Assembly (NCBI RefSeq): GCF_002127325.2
Contig: NC_035439.2
Location: 144,215,540-144,279,539, forward strand
Length of the DNA: 64,000 nt
Direction: 5' to 3'
From: Helianthus annuus
Lineage: Eukaryota; Streptophyta; Magnoliopsida; Asterales; Asteraceae
Shown here piece by piece: positions 1 through 11,479 of this stretch. The number at the start of each line of letters is the position of its first letter. Within the stretch, counting starts at the first letter, position 1. Below the pieces are notes generated by a model. It was not told where the DNA came from, made no database searches, and saw nothing but the letters and a program-made list of their open reading frames with translations. The position numbers were made by a program, and so were the translations under genes.

Positions 1-674
1 TCAAACTTGACAAGCATATCAGTTGAGTACTTTCGCTGGTGTAATAGAATACCCGATTCACGGTATTCCACCTCTAAACCAAGAAAATGTTTGAGGCATC
101 CCAAGTCTTTTATCTTAAACCTAGTGTTCAAATTACTGGACTGGCTCTTCTTCCAAATCACCGGTTAACACAAGATCATCGACATATACCAACACGACTG
201 CTACTTTACTGCCATGTGTTTTCACAAACGAACAAACTTGCATCAGACGAAGTACTAACAAATCCATTATATCTTTCCATACCAAGCTCTAGGTGACTGC
301 TTTAATCCATATAAAGCTTTCTTTAACTTATATTCGTAACCAGGCCTGGTTATATCTTCGAATCCAAGGGGGTGTTCCATATATATGGTGTGATTGAGAT
401 CACCATATAGGAAAGCACTATCTACCAAAGATTCCACGACTTACTTGCAACTAGCTAACGATAGAAGGACTCGGACAGTTGTTAACTTTGCCACTGGACT
501 AAACGTTTCATCGTAGTCCATACCATATTCCTGAGTAAACTCGCGAGCCACCAAGTGTGCTTTGTATCTTTCTATAGATCCATCTGCTCGTCTCTTAGTT
601 TTATAAACCCACTTGCTTGAAACTAACTTAACACCGTCTGGACGTGGTACTAAATCCCAAAGCATCCAGCTCAC
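1..674 (-). pseudogene. Ty1/copia reverse transcriptase remnant
   Basis: Minus-strand translation gives the reverse transcriptase (RVT_2) part of a copia polyprotein. The stretch 441-674 is open and carries the typical [20 protein letters not shown] and [11 protein letters not shown] blocks. Further left, in other frames, come the LYGLKQSPRAW block (about 265-320) and the catalytic YVDD at 175-186, then the NTRFKIKDLGCLKHFLGLEV-like region near 60-130. In-frame stops and frame changes between these blocks show it is dead. It is cut by the window start, so the RNase H end and the LTR are not visible. There is no sign of host gene function. Family assignment is secure; lineage is not resolved. 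Confidence 0.9.
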
Positions 675-2075
675 TTTTCATAGCCTTAGCCCATTCAGTG
701 TTGTTGCAAGCTTTTCATATGTTATTGTAACATTATCTTAAGTAACAAAGATTTTTTCTTTCTTTATACTCTTTAGTCGTTTGAGTAGTTACAAAAATCA
801 AGAGCTAAAAGAACTGTTTTAACTTTATCATCGTGAAAAAAACATAATTTAATAATCAAAACTAAGAAAATAGTTTCTCTTTCTTTCTTTAATTTTCTCT
901 CTATTCAACTTCTAAGCTCCAACAATGGTTAAGAACAATTCATTCCTTACATTTAAGCTTCAATTTTGCTAGTGATGCTTATGAATTAATTCACGTCAAT
1001 AGTAAAATGCAACAATCAACCGTACAAATGATACACATCAACACTTCGAAGACAACATTTAAGAAAACCGAAGATGCAATTCATAATGAGTAGATCTTGA
1101 AGAAGGGACAAAGCAACGCAACCAATTTTTCTTGATAGACGAAACTTAATTGATGAGTTGAAGTTGTGTGACTACTTATAGTTGACCTGATAATTACAGC
1201 TTAGGTTCAAGTTAAGTTTGAAAATCGTATAATTCTCCATTGTTTCTATGTGTTGAGGTTTATCGTTGTGACATAACGAAAACCTAAACAATTTGTGTGG
1301 ATAATTATAAATAAATGTAATCTAATCATAACTGATAAAAGTAATTACAATAAATGTTATATACCTAACAAATCATATTATTCATGTTTGATGTATTGAA
1401 GTTAGCTCTATTGTAAATTTCAGGTAGATTTGTGTATTATATATCGAACTGTTTGTTATAGGAGTATGTTGATCAGATTGTTATTTGTGTATGAATTGAT
1501 GAGTTGAAGTTGTGTAACTACTTATAGTTGACCTGATAATTACAGCTTAGGTTCAACTTAAGTTTGAAAATCATATAATTCTCCATTATTTGTAGGTAAA
1601 CGAACTTCTCATCGAACGGTTCACGAACTGTTCGCTAAACGTTGGATTTGTTTACAACCCTACATATAATTCTTATTCTTGTTTAAGATATTAAGTCTTA
1701 ACTCCAACCACACATGGGTAAGTTTTTCTTGTTTAAGATATTAACCGATTGCCTATAGCAATGATGTTAAGTCTTAACTTCAACCAATTTACTCATGATT
1801 TTAACGTTTGTTTTATGTCACATGGGTAAATAAAAACTATAACTAAAAGACAATAAGGTTGAGATTGAAAGTTGTAAAAAGTTGTTAGTACAATCAGTCT
1901 TCTAAATTTAAAAATTGTTTAATGATAGATTTAGGTTATTGTTATTATTGTTACTTATATTTTTCTAGTAAAAGTTATTTAACAAAAACTTCTAAAATGT
2001 AGAAAAAGTTTTACGGGTTATCTGATCTGTCTTGATTTGTGTCAAAAAAACTGGATACTTTTCAAAGATTTGGAC
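675..2075. other. AT-rich intergenic DNA with one direct duplication
   Basis: No coding potential recognised. A segment of about 90 bp occurs twice in direct orientation (1150-1241 and 1496-1587) with few differences, 346 bp apart. Near 1600-1660 a short stretch reads like the ...GTTTACAACCCTA terminus typical of hAT-type derivatives, but no partner end was found. Confidence 0.6.
1150..1587. repeat. Direct repeat pair (2 x ~90 bp)
   Basis: Positions 1150-1241 and 1496-1587 share the same ~90 bases, beginning TTGATGAGTTGAAGTTGTGT, with a handful of substitutions. The 255 bp between them is unique. This could be two ends of a small element or a local duplication; no function is visible. Confidence 0.75.
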
Positions 2076-2079
2076 CAAA

Positions 2080-2215
2080 CATCTGCAGTCTGCAAAACGT
2101 CTGCAGTCTGCGGACCACATCTGCAGACATCTGCAGCTGAAGAGGTGGACCAAACCTCTGCAGTCTGCAAGAAGAAGACTGTTTGTTTTTTAACTTCTGC
2201 AAGCTGCTGAAATAA
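2080..2215. repeat. CTGCAG-rich possible left end of an outer element
   Basis: Several close copies of TCTGCAGTCTGC lie here, followed by AGACTGTTTGTTTT. A related cluster in inverted orientation (AAAACAAACAGTCT near 4277-4292, GTCTGCAGACC near 4197-4208) lies 2.1 kb away. The pair may be degenerate subterminal repeats of a DNA transposon that encloses the enolase fragment and the MULE-type MITE. Ends and target duplication were not found, so this is inference. Confidence 0.35.
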
Positions 2216-2400
2216 ACTGAAATATAAATAAACTGATTTTATTTAACTTAAAAGAGTTTTTTAACATTCAAACATAAATAATAGTTATTGCAAAACTGTT
2301 TTTCGTTCATGTTCTTTATTTTTTTATTTGATAAGGGATATTTTTCGTCCACAGTTGCACTCTGATACATGTTTGTTTAATTGATTCCCTTATATTTCAG

Positions 2401-2558
2401 GAGTGCAACTCAAAGATCATTATAAATCATTTGTGAGTGAGTATCCCATTGTGTCAGTTGAAGACCCATTTGGCCAAGATGATTGGGAGCATTATGGCAA
2501 GATGACTGTAGAATGTGGTGATAAACTAGAGATTGTTGGTGATGAACTTTTGGTCACA
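2401..2558 (+). pseudogene. Enolase exon fragment, captured or relict
   Basis: Starting right after an intron-like TTATATTTCAG, the plus strand is open for about 52 codons and reads as the conserved enolase segment with [20 protein letters not shown] followed by a [12 protein letters not shown] block. Plant cytosolic enolases carry the same region, including the metal-binding Glu/Asp of the VEDPF motif and the Asp of VGDDL. After the LLVT point the similarity stops and the reading runs into a stop, so only one exon's worth survives. No other enolase exon was seen nearby. An intron acceptor at the 5' edge argues for a DNA-level copy rather than retroposition. It is a gene fragment, not a working enolase. 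Confidence 0.8.
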
Positions 2559-2901
2559 ATATTTGTTAACTTGACTTAACTTAAAATGGAGGAAAAATAA
2601 TAACCCAGGTAGAAAACAGATGAAAGTTCCAATTTTTTCATACAAAAACTTGTTATTTTCTTGATTTAGCTCAATTCATTACACCCGAATAATAAAAGAC
2701 CAGAGAGATGGTTATCTTTAATAACATCATAATTATGTCATTCACCCAGATGATGAAAAAGCTAGAAACTTATCTTCAACACAAACAACACCATAGAATT
2801 TTTTTTCAACACAAACAACACCATAAAGTTAACATTTCATGCCAAAATCCACAAAATTAAAGACTTCAGAACATCATCAAGAATAACACTATCTCAAAAG
2901 T
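2559..2901. other. Intergenic, nothing recognised
   Basis: AT-rich DNA between the enolase fragment and the MULE-type MITE. A short motif (TTTCAACACAAACAACACCATA) occurs twice in tandem-like fashion near 2775-2825. No gene was seen. Confidence 0.5.
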
Positions 2902-2910
2902 TTAATTAAA

Positions 2911-3716
2911 GAGTTAATTGCCAAAATCGCCCCTGAGGTTTGGACACATTTGCCATTTTCGTCCAAAATGAAGGTTTTGTACCATTTTGCCCCCAACGTT
3001 TTTAACTTTTTGCCATTTTCATCCAAATACCTAACCAAGTTACTTTATACCATATTATGGGTATTTTTGAACCTAACCAAGTTACTTTATACCTTATTAT
3101 GAGGTATTTTTGAAATTTATTAACTAAAAGGGGTAATTTGTAAATTTATCAACTCTATTATGGGTCTTTTTGAACCTAACCAAGTTATTTTTGAAACAAC
3201 TTTATTAGTCATGCAAATGATCTCTGAAGAATCTGGTCCAATTACTTAATCACATACATAACACAATAAATTGTGAATAAGAAACAGTTGTATGTAATCG
3301 AGATGATCACATGGACCGACAAGAGTTAATGGATTCTGAAACTACTATTTTCTAATTGGACCTCAAGTACACATCAACACATGGGCTGCTTCCACTTATA
3401 CTCGATGCAATTGGACTGAAAATTCATAAAGCATATTGCATTTAATGGGCCTGGTATGTATTGGACAGAAAGTGACGAATGACAATTCGGTCGGATGAAT
3501 ACCCGACCGAATTTACAAAAATACCTCATAATAAGGTATAAAGTAACTTGGTTAGGTTCAAAAATACCCATAATATAGTATAAAGTAACTTGGTTAGGTA
3601 TTTGGATGAAAATGGCAAAAAGTTACAAACGTTGGGGGCAAAATGGTACAAACCTTCATTTTGGATGAAAATGGCAAAGGTGCCCAAACCTCAGGGGCGA
3701 TTTTGGCAATTAACTC
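2911..3716. mobile_element. Non-autonomous MULE with ~205 bp terminal inverted repeats
   Basis: The two ends are long inverted repeats: 2911-3117 and 3510-3716 match over roughly 205 bp, starting GAGTTAATTGCCAAAATCGC, with few differences. The flanks carry a 9 bp duplication, TTAATTAAA (2902-2910) and TTAATTAGA (3717-3725), 8 of 9 identical. Very long inverted repeats with a 9 bp duplication are the hallmarks of Mutator-like elements. The ~390 bp centre has no transposase, so it depends on an element elsewhere. The tandem motif CCTAACCAAGTTACTTTATAC occurs twice within each arm. Confidence 0.88.
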
Positions 3717-3839
3717 TTAATTAGATCATGAAATCTTCAAATTAACAATGACAAATCAATACAAAATGAGAATGAAGAGTGGACTTACGAGAGCAAAGCT
3801 GTGGATAGTCGATTGCGTCCCACACCGGAGAAGAAGGAT

Positions 3840-4160
3840 GAGGGGTCGACGGTGGCACAGAGACGACCGAGATGTGCGGTAGCGGAGGTGGGGTCGACGG
3901 TGGCACAGAGGCGACGGAGATGTGCGGTGGCGGAGAAGAAGGATGAGGAGTCGGCTGTGGAGAAGAAGCAATCTAGGGTTTTTTTGAGATGTGTTTTCAA
4001 AGAGAGCAGAGGTAATCAAAGAGGCGATTTTGGGTGTCGGCTGGAGGTGGGTGTCGGCTGGAGGTGGGTGTCGGCTGGAGTGGGGCGGCGGAGGTGGAGG
4101 GGCGACGGAGGTAGAGGTGGTGGCGGACGGTGGGTGGAGGAGAAGGGGTGGAGGAGAAGG
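3840..4160. repeat. Purine-rich low-complexity and short tandem repeats
   Basis: The plus strand is dominated by G and A. A ~45 bp unit (GTCGACGGTGGCACAGAG...) is repeated near 3846-3935 and GGTGGGTGTCGGCTGGA is repeated three times near 4046-4080. The open frames over it in several phases are a by-product of the base composition: they are Arg/Gly-rich on one strand and Pro/Ser-rich on the other, and no family is recognised. Confidence 0.6.
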
Positions 4161-4389
4161 GGTGAAGAGGTGCTAAGGTTTTGTGAAGAAGAAGAGGTCT
4201 GCAGACCCATGAAGACATTGGTCCATGTCTGCACCAAGAAGTGGTCTCGAAGACCTTTTTTAATGAAAGGTTTTCGAGAAAACAAACAGTCTTCAAACCC
4301 AAAGGTCTGCGGGCGGTCTGCGCGGCGCAGACATAAGAGGTTCTGAAGACCTTTTCAGGAAAAACAAACACAACCAAAGGTAAAACCAA

Positions 4390-5349
4390 AAGAAGACCCT
4401 CATGAAAACTATCTCACAGATCTAATTTGAATTCTCACCAACAAGATAAGAATTAATACACACACAAAGAATGATAAAACTTAACCTACAACTATAAATT
4501 GTTACTCAAACTTCTATAGAATGATGTGGACGAAACAAACTGTGAGAACCCTAAACTGGGAGATCGATCGTCGTTTTTCTCTCAAAAGCCACAAACCACA
4601 TATATATGTGAAACTCTCAAGTCAAACGCACAAGCAGCCCTTCCAAGTGCTAAATAAGCATGATTAGTCCTTCCTAGCTTCAATGAATCGCTACGAGTCC
4701 CTCAACTTTCAAGTACAGCAACATTAGTCCCTCGACATATAAAACAAGTATATAAAACATATCAAGTTAGATATCAACCACAAAATGTTTGCTATTGAAT
4801 TAATATTTTAACATTTGTTTGAGATAAAGCTATAAAAAGACACGTTTCTACCCAAAGCCTCTACTTTAACATGTAATACATAAATAAACGGTCCACGTAC
4901 GGAGTCTTTAATCATTGTGAACTCTATATCATAAAATTATGGCTATGAATATGTTCCTTGTGGTCACCAATTTTTATTGTTGACATATGAACCACAAAAA
5001 CTAGCATTTTTTTTGGCTTGAAGACAATTTTTGTATTGAAGTATGCACTTCGTAACATAGCATGTCCACAAGATAAAAGCTTTGCACCAACTTGATTGTA
5101 ACCATGGTTCCTTTTTTTTTTAATTTTTGGTTGGTTCTCTGGTTAGATGTGTGTGGGACAGTTTTTGTACAATCTATAGAGTATGTATTGTTAATAAATT
5201 GGGGCATAGTGGATATACAAGAATAGTTTGACAACCAAAACTGTATTCCAGCAAGTTTGATGCCATATAACCTAAAACTATAAGTGGCCAGGCTATCGGG
5301 GTAATTGGTCAAAACGAGTTTGAGTTGAAACATATTGTTTGCTGGTATA
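4390..5349. other. Intergenic, nothing firm
   Basis: No gene recognised. The stretch 4500-4760 (CTCTCAAAAGCCACAAACC..., ATTAGTCCCTC...) has the texture of an old LTR or 5' leader but has no partner copy in the window. The minus-strand frame at 5001-5360 has no recognisable similarity. Confidence 0.4.
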
Positions 5350-5357
5350 GATTGAAG

Positions 5358-5523
5358 CAATGTTTTAAAACCGCTTCAAACTGGCCAGTAGTACTGATTG
5401 AACCATTTGGTGCAAGCGGTTAAACCGTCCAGTACACACAGTTGAACCGCCTTGATACATCCGTAAAACCGTTTCTGAGCCCAACCCAATATTATGGTAT
5501 AAAAACCGGATTTTAAAACATTG
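5358..5523. mobile_element. hAT-type MITE, 166 bp
   Basis: Inverted ends CAATGTTTTAAAACCG and (reverse) CAATGTTTTAAAATCCGG flank a short interior rich in ACCGNNT motifs. A perfect 8 bp target duplication GATTGAAG lies at 5350-5357 and 5524-5531. An 8 bp duplication with short inverted ends is typical of hAT elements. It has no coding capacity. Confidence 0.88.
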
Positions 5524-5531
5524 GATTGAAG

Positions 5532-6441
5532 TGTTGAGATGACTAGTAAACAATGTTTATTTCATTTTATACTTGAGAATACTGCCAAAGTATACAAGCT
5601 AAATAAAAAAGTTACAAAATCAATATTGATTTTTAGTTCTTACAAAAATAGACAAAACTGTGGACTAAGGCTGGAAATTAGCCATTGTTATTTTAAGGCT
5701 AAAATTTAGCATGCGTTTGTTAGATGACGGCTAAATTTAGTTCATGCTTAACACGTGTATTATTTTGATTAGTTTTTTTGGACCTCGTTATACTTTTCAA
5801 GGTTTTTATGTCGGTTAAAATTTAGTCCACAATTTACAATCTTAGACGGGTGGTGTTTATTATCATTCTTGATTGGTTCTTTTAGTTTTACAAAATGTAA
5901 AATTTAATGTTTACTTGGTTAACTTTTTGCATCAACTCGTCTTTGATAATTTCCTCTTTGTTATTTTACGAAAATAATACTATTACAATAATAATCTTAA
6001 TCTTTTATAACAAAACGATTAGAAGATTGTATGTGTTCAATTTTTAGCTATTCTTTTTTTTTCTTTTTAATATAAAAACAGCCCAATAAATATGCTAAGT
6101 AAATACTGAAAGTTGTCATAACTTTGAAATCCATATGTGAGTTTTTGCCACTTTTTGGGCAGCCCAAGTGCTAAATTTATATTCTTTTAAAATAGTGATT
6201 CGATAATCGATTCTGTTTTTTTAAATAATAATCGTAATTAGTCACATCTGTGAATTCTTTCATGTTAGGATATTTGGCAACATGTTGAAAGGGTAGTCGT
6301 TGTCCATTAAATCATGAAACTCATCCGATGTTTCAAGAACATTATGAATGTGTTCAATAAAGCAAACAACAAATATATAATTGATAAAAATAAAGAAATA
6401 ATTTAATAAAAACGAATAAATAAGATGGTATATTAGTAACC
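5532..6441. other. AT-rich intergenic DNA
   Basis: No gene, repeat or element was recognised here. Confidence 0.5.
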
Positions 6442-6454
6442 AACTAAACTTTAC

Positions 6455-6701
6455 AATTCATGTGGCCTAGTGGTAGACAGGCTTGGGTTTTCCGATGAAG
6501 ACCTAAGTTTAATCCTCATTTGTGTCACTTTGGTGAATTGGACAATGATGGATAGAGTCTAGCCTCCTTGAAGAGGTGTCAGGTTCTATCCTGAGTCTAC
6601 CCAGGTTTTCGTCCCACCGTGTGTTACGTCAGAGAGTGTTCAGCTTTTATGGTAGGGAGTGTGGTAGTCTAATACAAGAAAGTCGCTGTTTGAAAAAAAA
6701 A
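6455..6701 (+). mobile_element. SINE (tRNA-derived), family 1
   Basis: The 5' part has a pol III A-box-like TGGCCTAGTGGTAGACAGG and a weaker B-box-like region (AGACCTAAGTTTAATCC). The 3' end is a short A tail (about 11 A) after GCTGTTTG. It is flanked by a 13 bp direct repeat, AACTAAACTTTAC (6442-6454) and AACTAAATTTTAC (6702-6714), differing at one base. These are the expected marks of a LINE-mobilised SINE. It encodes no protein. Confidence 0.85.
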
Positions 6702-7127
6702 AACTAAATTTTACCGATTTTGTAAATGCATGCAAAAGTTAGATCTAATACAATATGTTAATTAATTAACAAACAAAGTGTATGTTTATTAAAAGAATAA
6801 TGCTAATATTAGGTATTTGATTTAGGAAAAAGAAAACTCATGCTTTATGAAAGTTTATGTTTTATATAAAAACTATTGTTTATAAAATTGAAAGGTTAAT
6901 AGTAGCCTAATACAAAGAAATATACAAGAATGATGTGTTAATTTTATTGTGTTATATAGAAATTCGTTAAGTAGTTAATAAAGTAAGTTATTAAAAAAAA
7001 CCTACTTTATATCTTTATTACATGAAAATGTAGCATTCTTATCATTTCATGGTCATTGGTCAAGTCAACAAAACCATGTCACATGTCGCAGCAATGCACC
7101 ATCAAGCAAACTTAATTATTATGTCGC

Positions 7128-7359
7128 GGCGCATGCTATTATAGTCTAGTGGCATCTTATGGGTGAGATAAAGTTTTGGGGTCATTAGGTCCTAGGTTTA
7201 ATTCCCATAAGGAGGTTTTTCCCAGATTTATTGGGTTTCCTCCTGAAATGGTGTATATGCATTATAACCTAATGGAGATGAATATGATCGGGTGGTTCCA
7301 ATGATGGCATGATGACACTCCAGTGCTATGTTAGTGATCCAAATTTGCCGTTAAAAAAA
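7128..7359 (+). mobile_element. SINE (tRNA-derived), family 2
   Basis: An A-box-like GTCTAGTGGCATCTTATGGG and a B-box-like GGTCCTAGGTTTAATTCCC are followed by a body ending TTTGCCGTTAAAAAAA. The flanks are a perfect 11 bp duplication TATTATGTCGC (7117-7127 and 7360-7370). The same family recurs in reverse at 37347-37578 and, interrupted, at about 8790-9308, which confirms it as a repeat family. Confidence 0.9.
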
Positions 7360-7370
7360 TATTATGTCGC

Positions 7371-8789
7371 AATACGGTGAATGACAGGGTTTCGAAACTT
7401 TAGTTCTTTTTGTGTTAAAACAAGATATTTGGTATATAGTGATACTATGATGTCTTTTTAGTAATATACTCTGAATCTACTTACTATATTATATAAAGCA
7501 AAATTTTACTTGCTATATTATATAAAGCAAAAAACATGGAGGGGGTAGGGGTGGTGGTGGATGTCATGGATGAGTTTAATCCTGCTTGTTGAAAATGACA
7601 TGGGTGTGCCATACTTCATTGTCAAAAGTAAAATGTTGTTCCTTGGGCCAAGTTGTCTTTGGATGCCATCAAATTATCTTTTTTTTTTCTTGCAAAAGTG
7701 AGTTGTATATACAAGGATGTCACTCAATGGAATACTAGACGAGTGTCAATAATCTCATTGTTTGATTATAATTTTTTCATATATCTTACCTATCTACCAC
7801 TTCTTTTCTTATTTACTATTACCTTTTTTAAAGATATGTGTAGTTTCTCGCTTTTCTACTATATGCCTTTGGTGTCAAGGATCTTTCTGGAAGCAGCCTC
7901 TATATCCTTAGAGATAGAGGTAAGGTGTACCTACATCTCACCTTCATCAAACCCTACCAATAACTTTGCTATTTATGGGATTTACTAGGTACGATTATAA
8001 TATTGTGTTCTATACCAAGACTTCAAATCGTCATATATCTATTACTCATTACCTATGTATACTCGTTTATGGTTTTAATATACACTCAACTATAAGGAGG
8101 TCCATTTTAGAAGAGGATTTTAGTGTGGAAAAAGTTAGAAGAAACCTAAATCATTAACTTTTTTTATTAATGGATTATGTATTTTTTAAAATTTAAATTT
8201 TTACATATAAATGTGCATGATATATACTTAAAAACTAATCAAATTGATTTGTTCATATATTTTTTAGCGTGTAGTTTTTTTTTCCTATAAATGTATTAGT
8301 TTATGTGTAGGTGATTTGTATAAATAAACAAAATTTATTCATATATTTTTTTAAGTTCAAGATAGATTAATAAACTTTGAAATTCAACAATTTTCTTATA
8401 TTTTCAAAATTTTATAAGATTAAAAATTGAATTATTTATCTTCTTCTTCCTCTCCTCACATTAATGTCTCTTATAAATTGAACCTTCCCCAACTTATAAC
8501 AACTTTATAATTTTAATAATTTTATATTTCTAACAATTTCAACATCAAACAAGTTCATATAAATAACATTGTACAAACGTAAAATTTTCAATAAAACGGT
8601 AATTGTTAAACATTAAAACTTGTCATTTTGTAAAAAAATTTCTATGCGTGCATAAAAATTATAAATGCTAATGTAGGATTAACCTACTTAGTAAAGACAT
8701 ATTTTGTTAAAAGGAACGTTTAATTACAAATCTGAACAGTAAAAGTAATTTAAATTATTAGTGTAAAATATGATAGAGATAATATTTAT
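7371..8789. other. Very AT-rich intergenic DNA
   Basis: No gene recognised. The plus-strand frames at 7653-7988 and 7966-8157 have AT-rich composition and no family similarity. A short repeat, CTTGCTATATTATATAAAGCAAAA-like, occurs in two neighbouring copies near 7480-7530. Confidence 0.5.
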
Positions 8790-9308
8790 TGTTAGAAGGT
8801 TTAAGATAAGGTTTAGGGGCATGAGAGCATTCACATCCAATCCATCAAATTATACATACATTCCACTAAAAAATAACTCCTATATCAATATATTTTCACT
8901 AAAAACAAATACTTTTTCTCTCTCTTGTTCAATTAAATAATATTATCATTACATTTTTCTCTCCTTCACTCACAACCACTTTCAATATATATTAAAAAAA
9001 TTATAGTGGGTGAACAGTGTCCTCTCAAATATACAGATGAACAGTAACATTTTCTCTCTCCTCCACTTACAACCACTTTTTATACCCTTTTATAATATAA
9101 AAACCCCTCCTCACATATTTTGATGGATAGAATGTGAATGCTCTGAGTACCTATGTTCAAGTTCTACAAAAGGGTTTTTTCTAGATTTATTGAGTTTTCT
9201 TCTGAATTGACATTAAAGCTTAGTGGAGATAGATATGATAGGGTGATTTCACTAGTTGTATAATGATACTCTAGTATTCCGTGATCAAAATTTGTCGTTC
9301 AAAAAAAA
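8790..9308 (+). mobile_element. SINE family 2 copy split by a MITE
   Basis: Left of 8825 the sequence AGATAAGGTTTAGGGGCAT aligns with the middle of the intact SINE at 7128-7359. Right of 9143 it resumes with the B-box-like TACCTATGTTCAAGTTCT, the ...TTTATTGAGTTTTCTTCTGAA body and the TTTGTCGTTCAAAAAAAA tail ending at 9308. The first ~30 bp of the SINE are poorly matched, so its exact start is uncertain. The 319 bp gap is the MITE listed separately. Confidence 0.75.
8825..9143. mobile_element. Harbinger/Tourist-like MITE nested in a SINE
   Basis: Inverted ends GAGCATTCACATCCAATCC and (reverse) GAGCATTCACATTCTATCC extend for about 24 bp through CATCAAA. The flanking 3 bp TGA occurs at 8822-8824 and 9144-9146, and the SINE reads through if one copy is removed. 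A 3 bp duplication fits the PIF/Harbinger group, although TGA differs from the usual TWA. The interior is AT- and TCTC-rich without coding potential. Confidence 0.75.
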
Positions 9309-10339
9309 GGTTAGGAAAGATATTATAATAAAAATTATAAATGAATTAGGCATGTGATTGTACTTTCCGATATTGCTGCTCACGTGACCTCTTTTATGTA
9401 CATAAAAAATCCTACATAATAAAATAAAATATTTTAAGTAAATTAGTGTAATAGGATTATCCTGTGATACCATATTTTAAGTAAATTAATATTATAGGAT
9501 TATCCTGTCAACTGTTCCAATATTATTGGATGTCCAATCTACAAGGATCATATACAATATAATAATTATATATACACACACATAGAGATCATTAAACAGA
9601 AATCAGTCGCTCGGTATAATATTAATAGTAAATGTAGATTGCATTTATTTATGTCAAAATACTAAGCCTGAGAAATGGAGATTCAGAATCCAGAGTATAT
9701 GAAGAGTTGTCCTAAAATTATGAAAACTTATGATTCGTTATTGGTGAAGTACTAAAGTAGGGAAAATGATCTTGAATTGTAATTGCATCATTTTGGTGTT
9801 TTCTAGTGAATTTGATAAAATAAATAATTGCCAGATGAATACATGATAATTGCCAACCCATATGAAGAGTGGAAGAAAGTTTAGGTTTCCAGTTCAAAGG
9901 TGCATGTGTGATACCAATGATTGAGAATGATCTATGTATCGTAGTTACACATAAATGGTTCTGCTTCTCGGTATGCCTGTTCAAAAAGCTCGGGGCTTTA
10001 GATTCACTCAGAATTAGCTTGTTTGTAAACCAGCCGAACTCGGGACTAGGTAAGCAATGAAGTGGTGGTCCATTGACAAAGACAAAACTTGTAAACACCT
10101 TGGGAGGGGTTCTTGGATTCAAGTTCTACAGACGAAGGGAATTAAAAAGAAATTTGTCGTTCAAAAAAAAGATGAGGGTTTTGCTTTTTCCTTAATTTTA
10201 ATATATATGGTTATAAGTTATAACTATTATTTTAGCAAATCACTAGGTTCATATATTTTACATCAGCCCAATATGTGTATGTCAAAATATTCTTTTTTTA
10301 TTTGTATATATCAATATATGTGTAAAAAATACATTTTTT
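9309..10339. other. Intergenic; unsupported open frames
   Basis: A minus-strand frame at 9718-10122 (134 codons) and plus-strand frames at 9869-10060 and 10057-10341 overlap one another. None shows a recognisable family, and they compete for the same DNA. A SINE-like 3' end AATTTGTCGTTCAAAAAAAA lies at about 10150-10169 with a B-box-like ATTCAAGTTCTACAGACG before it, so part of this stretch is probably another SINE fragment. Confidence 0.4.
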
Positions 10340-10483
10340 AAATAAACGAGCCGGCTTGAGTTTTTTACGACATGTTCTAAAGCTCAACATTTTAGCTCGT
10401 TAAGATAAACGAGTTAAGCCAACTTGTTTAACTTCGAGCCCAGACCCAACCTAGCTCGGTTCGGCTTGTTTACAGCCCTGTTT
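10340..10483. mobile_element. hAT-derivative fragment (CTCGGCTCG family)
   Basis: The sequence is rich in ACGAGCCGGCTTGAG and GCTCGGTTCGGCTTG words and ends GTTTACAGCCCTG, the same terminus as the complete element at 37068-37883. The opposite end is missing, so it is a truncated copy. Confidence 0.6.
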
Positions 10484-11122
10484 GTTTGACACGCAGAGCT
10501 AGAACGCCATCGATTTCATTTAATCGAAACCCTTCTAGCTAAATAAAATGGGGAAATCAGATGATCGAATCTAGCGAAGAAATCCAAACTAGATGAAGAA
10601 ATCCAGGAAGAATTTGACTAAACCGGAAGAAGAAATCGAAAGTGGACCGCTTGTTGTAGACATGTTATGCTTGAGGATGTTAATAAGTTCTTTATCGAAT
10701 ATATTTTGTTCAGTCCGTCCTAACCCAACCTATGTAACTTGTTAGACCCAAGGGCGACTTCTCAGTGGGTTGTCAAATCGCCTGGTCAAAGAAATGGAGA
10801 GATGACCCATGTCAAGGGTGAACTCTCATGGGTTGTCACATAATGTGTACTTCCCACCTAACCAAGCTAGTGCACATTGTTTATGGTCAAGAGGTCGCCC
10901 TACCAAGGATAATGACTCCTTGGTGAAACATTATTATCAAGAATGTACCCCCTTCTGATGCATGCAATGTATGGGTACCCACTTATGCAAAAAATTTATA
11001 CATATAGAGTATTCAACTATAATTAGATGATCATTCACTATAATTCTGTATGTTCACTAAATAAAATGGTTTTTATTTAAACACACAACTACATGTACAT
11101 TTATATGTGTCTAATAAAATAA
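10484..11122. other. Intergenic, nothing recognised
   Basis: GC content is slightly higher near 10680-10960 (GACTTCTCAGTGGGTTGTC and related words), which may be LTR debris. No gene or clear element ends were found. Confidence 0.4.
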
Positions 11123-11267
11123 GGGATATCAGATTTAAATAATTTCAACTTTCACTAATTAGTCGATAGTACTCCCAATTTTCGATTTGTACCAATCATT
11201 CCTAACTTTCAACTTATTTTCCTCTGACACTCCTAAACTAACTAAACACTAACCCAGTTAGTTTTTG

Positions 11268-11425
11268 CTGATATAGCACTTGTGTGGTGATGTGGCATTT
11301 TTTATGACATGGTAGCTGACATGGCAGGTGACGTGGCATCTGATTTGGTTTTCGCTGACGTGGCCTTATGATGACATGACAGCTGATGTGGCACTGGTTT
11401 GGCGACGTGGCAGCTGATGTCAGCA
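11268..11425. repeat. Degenerate tandem of (GCTGA)N-ACRTGGCA units
   Basis: About nine units of 12 to 24 bp carry GACGTGGCA, GACATGGCA or GATGTGGCA, alternating with GCTGA. The ACGTGGCA word matches the core of plant ABRE/G-box-type sites, but the setting inside a transposable element gives no reason to assign a regulatory role. Confidence 0.6.
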
Positions 11426-11479
11426 AACTAGGTTAGTGTTGGGTTAGTTTGTAAAAAAAAAGTTGAAAGATGAGAGTGG

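Noticed and set aside
3801..4389. Open frames of up to 181 codons on both strands
   Set aside because: Arg/Gly-rich on one strand and Pro/Ser-rich on the other, caused by purine-rich short repeats; no family similarity and several phases open at once.
9718..10341. Possible small protein genes on both strands
   Set aside because: The frames overlap each other, show no recognisable domain and partly lie over a SINE-like 3' end.
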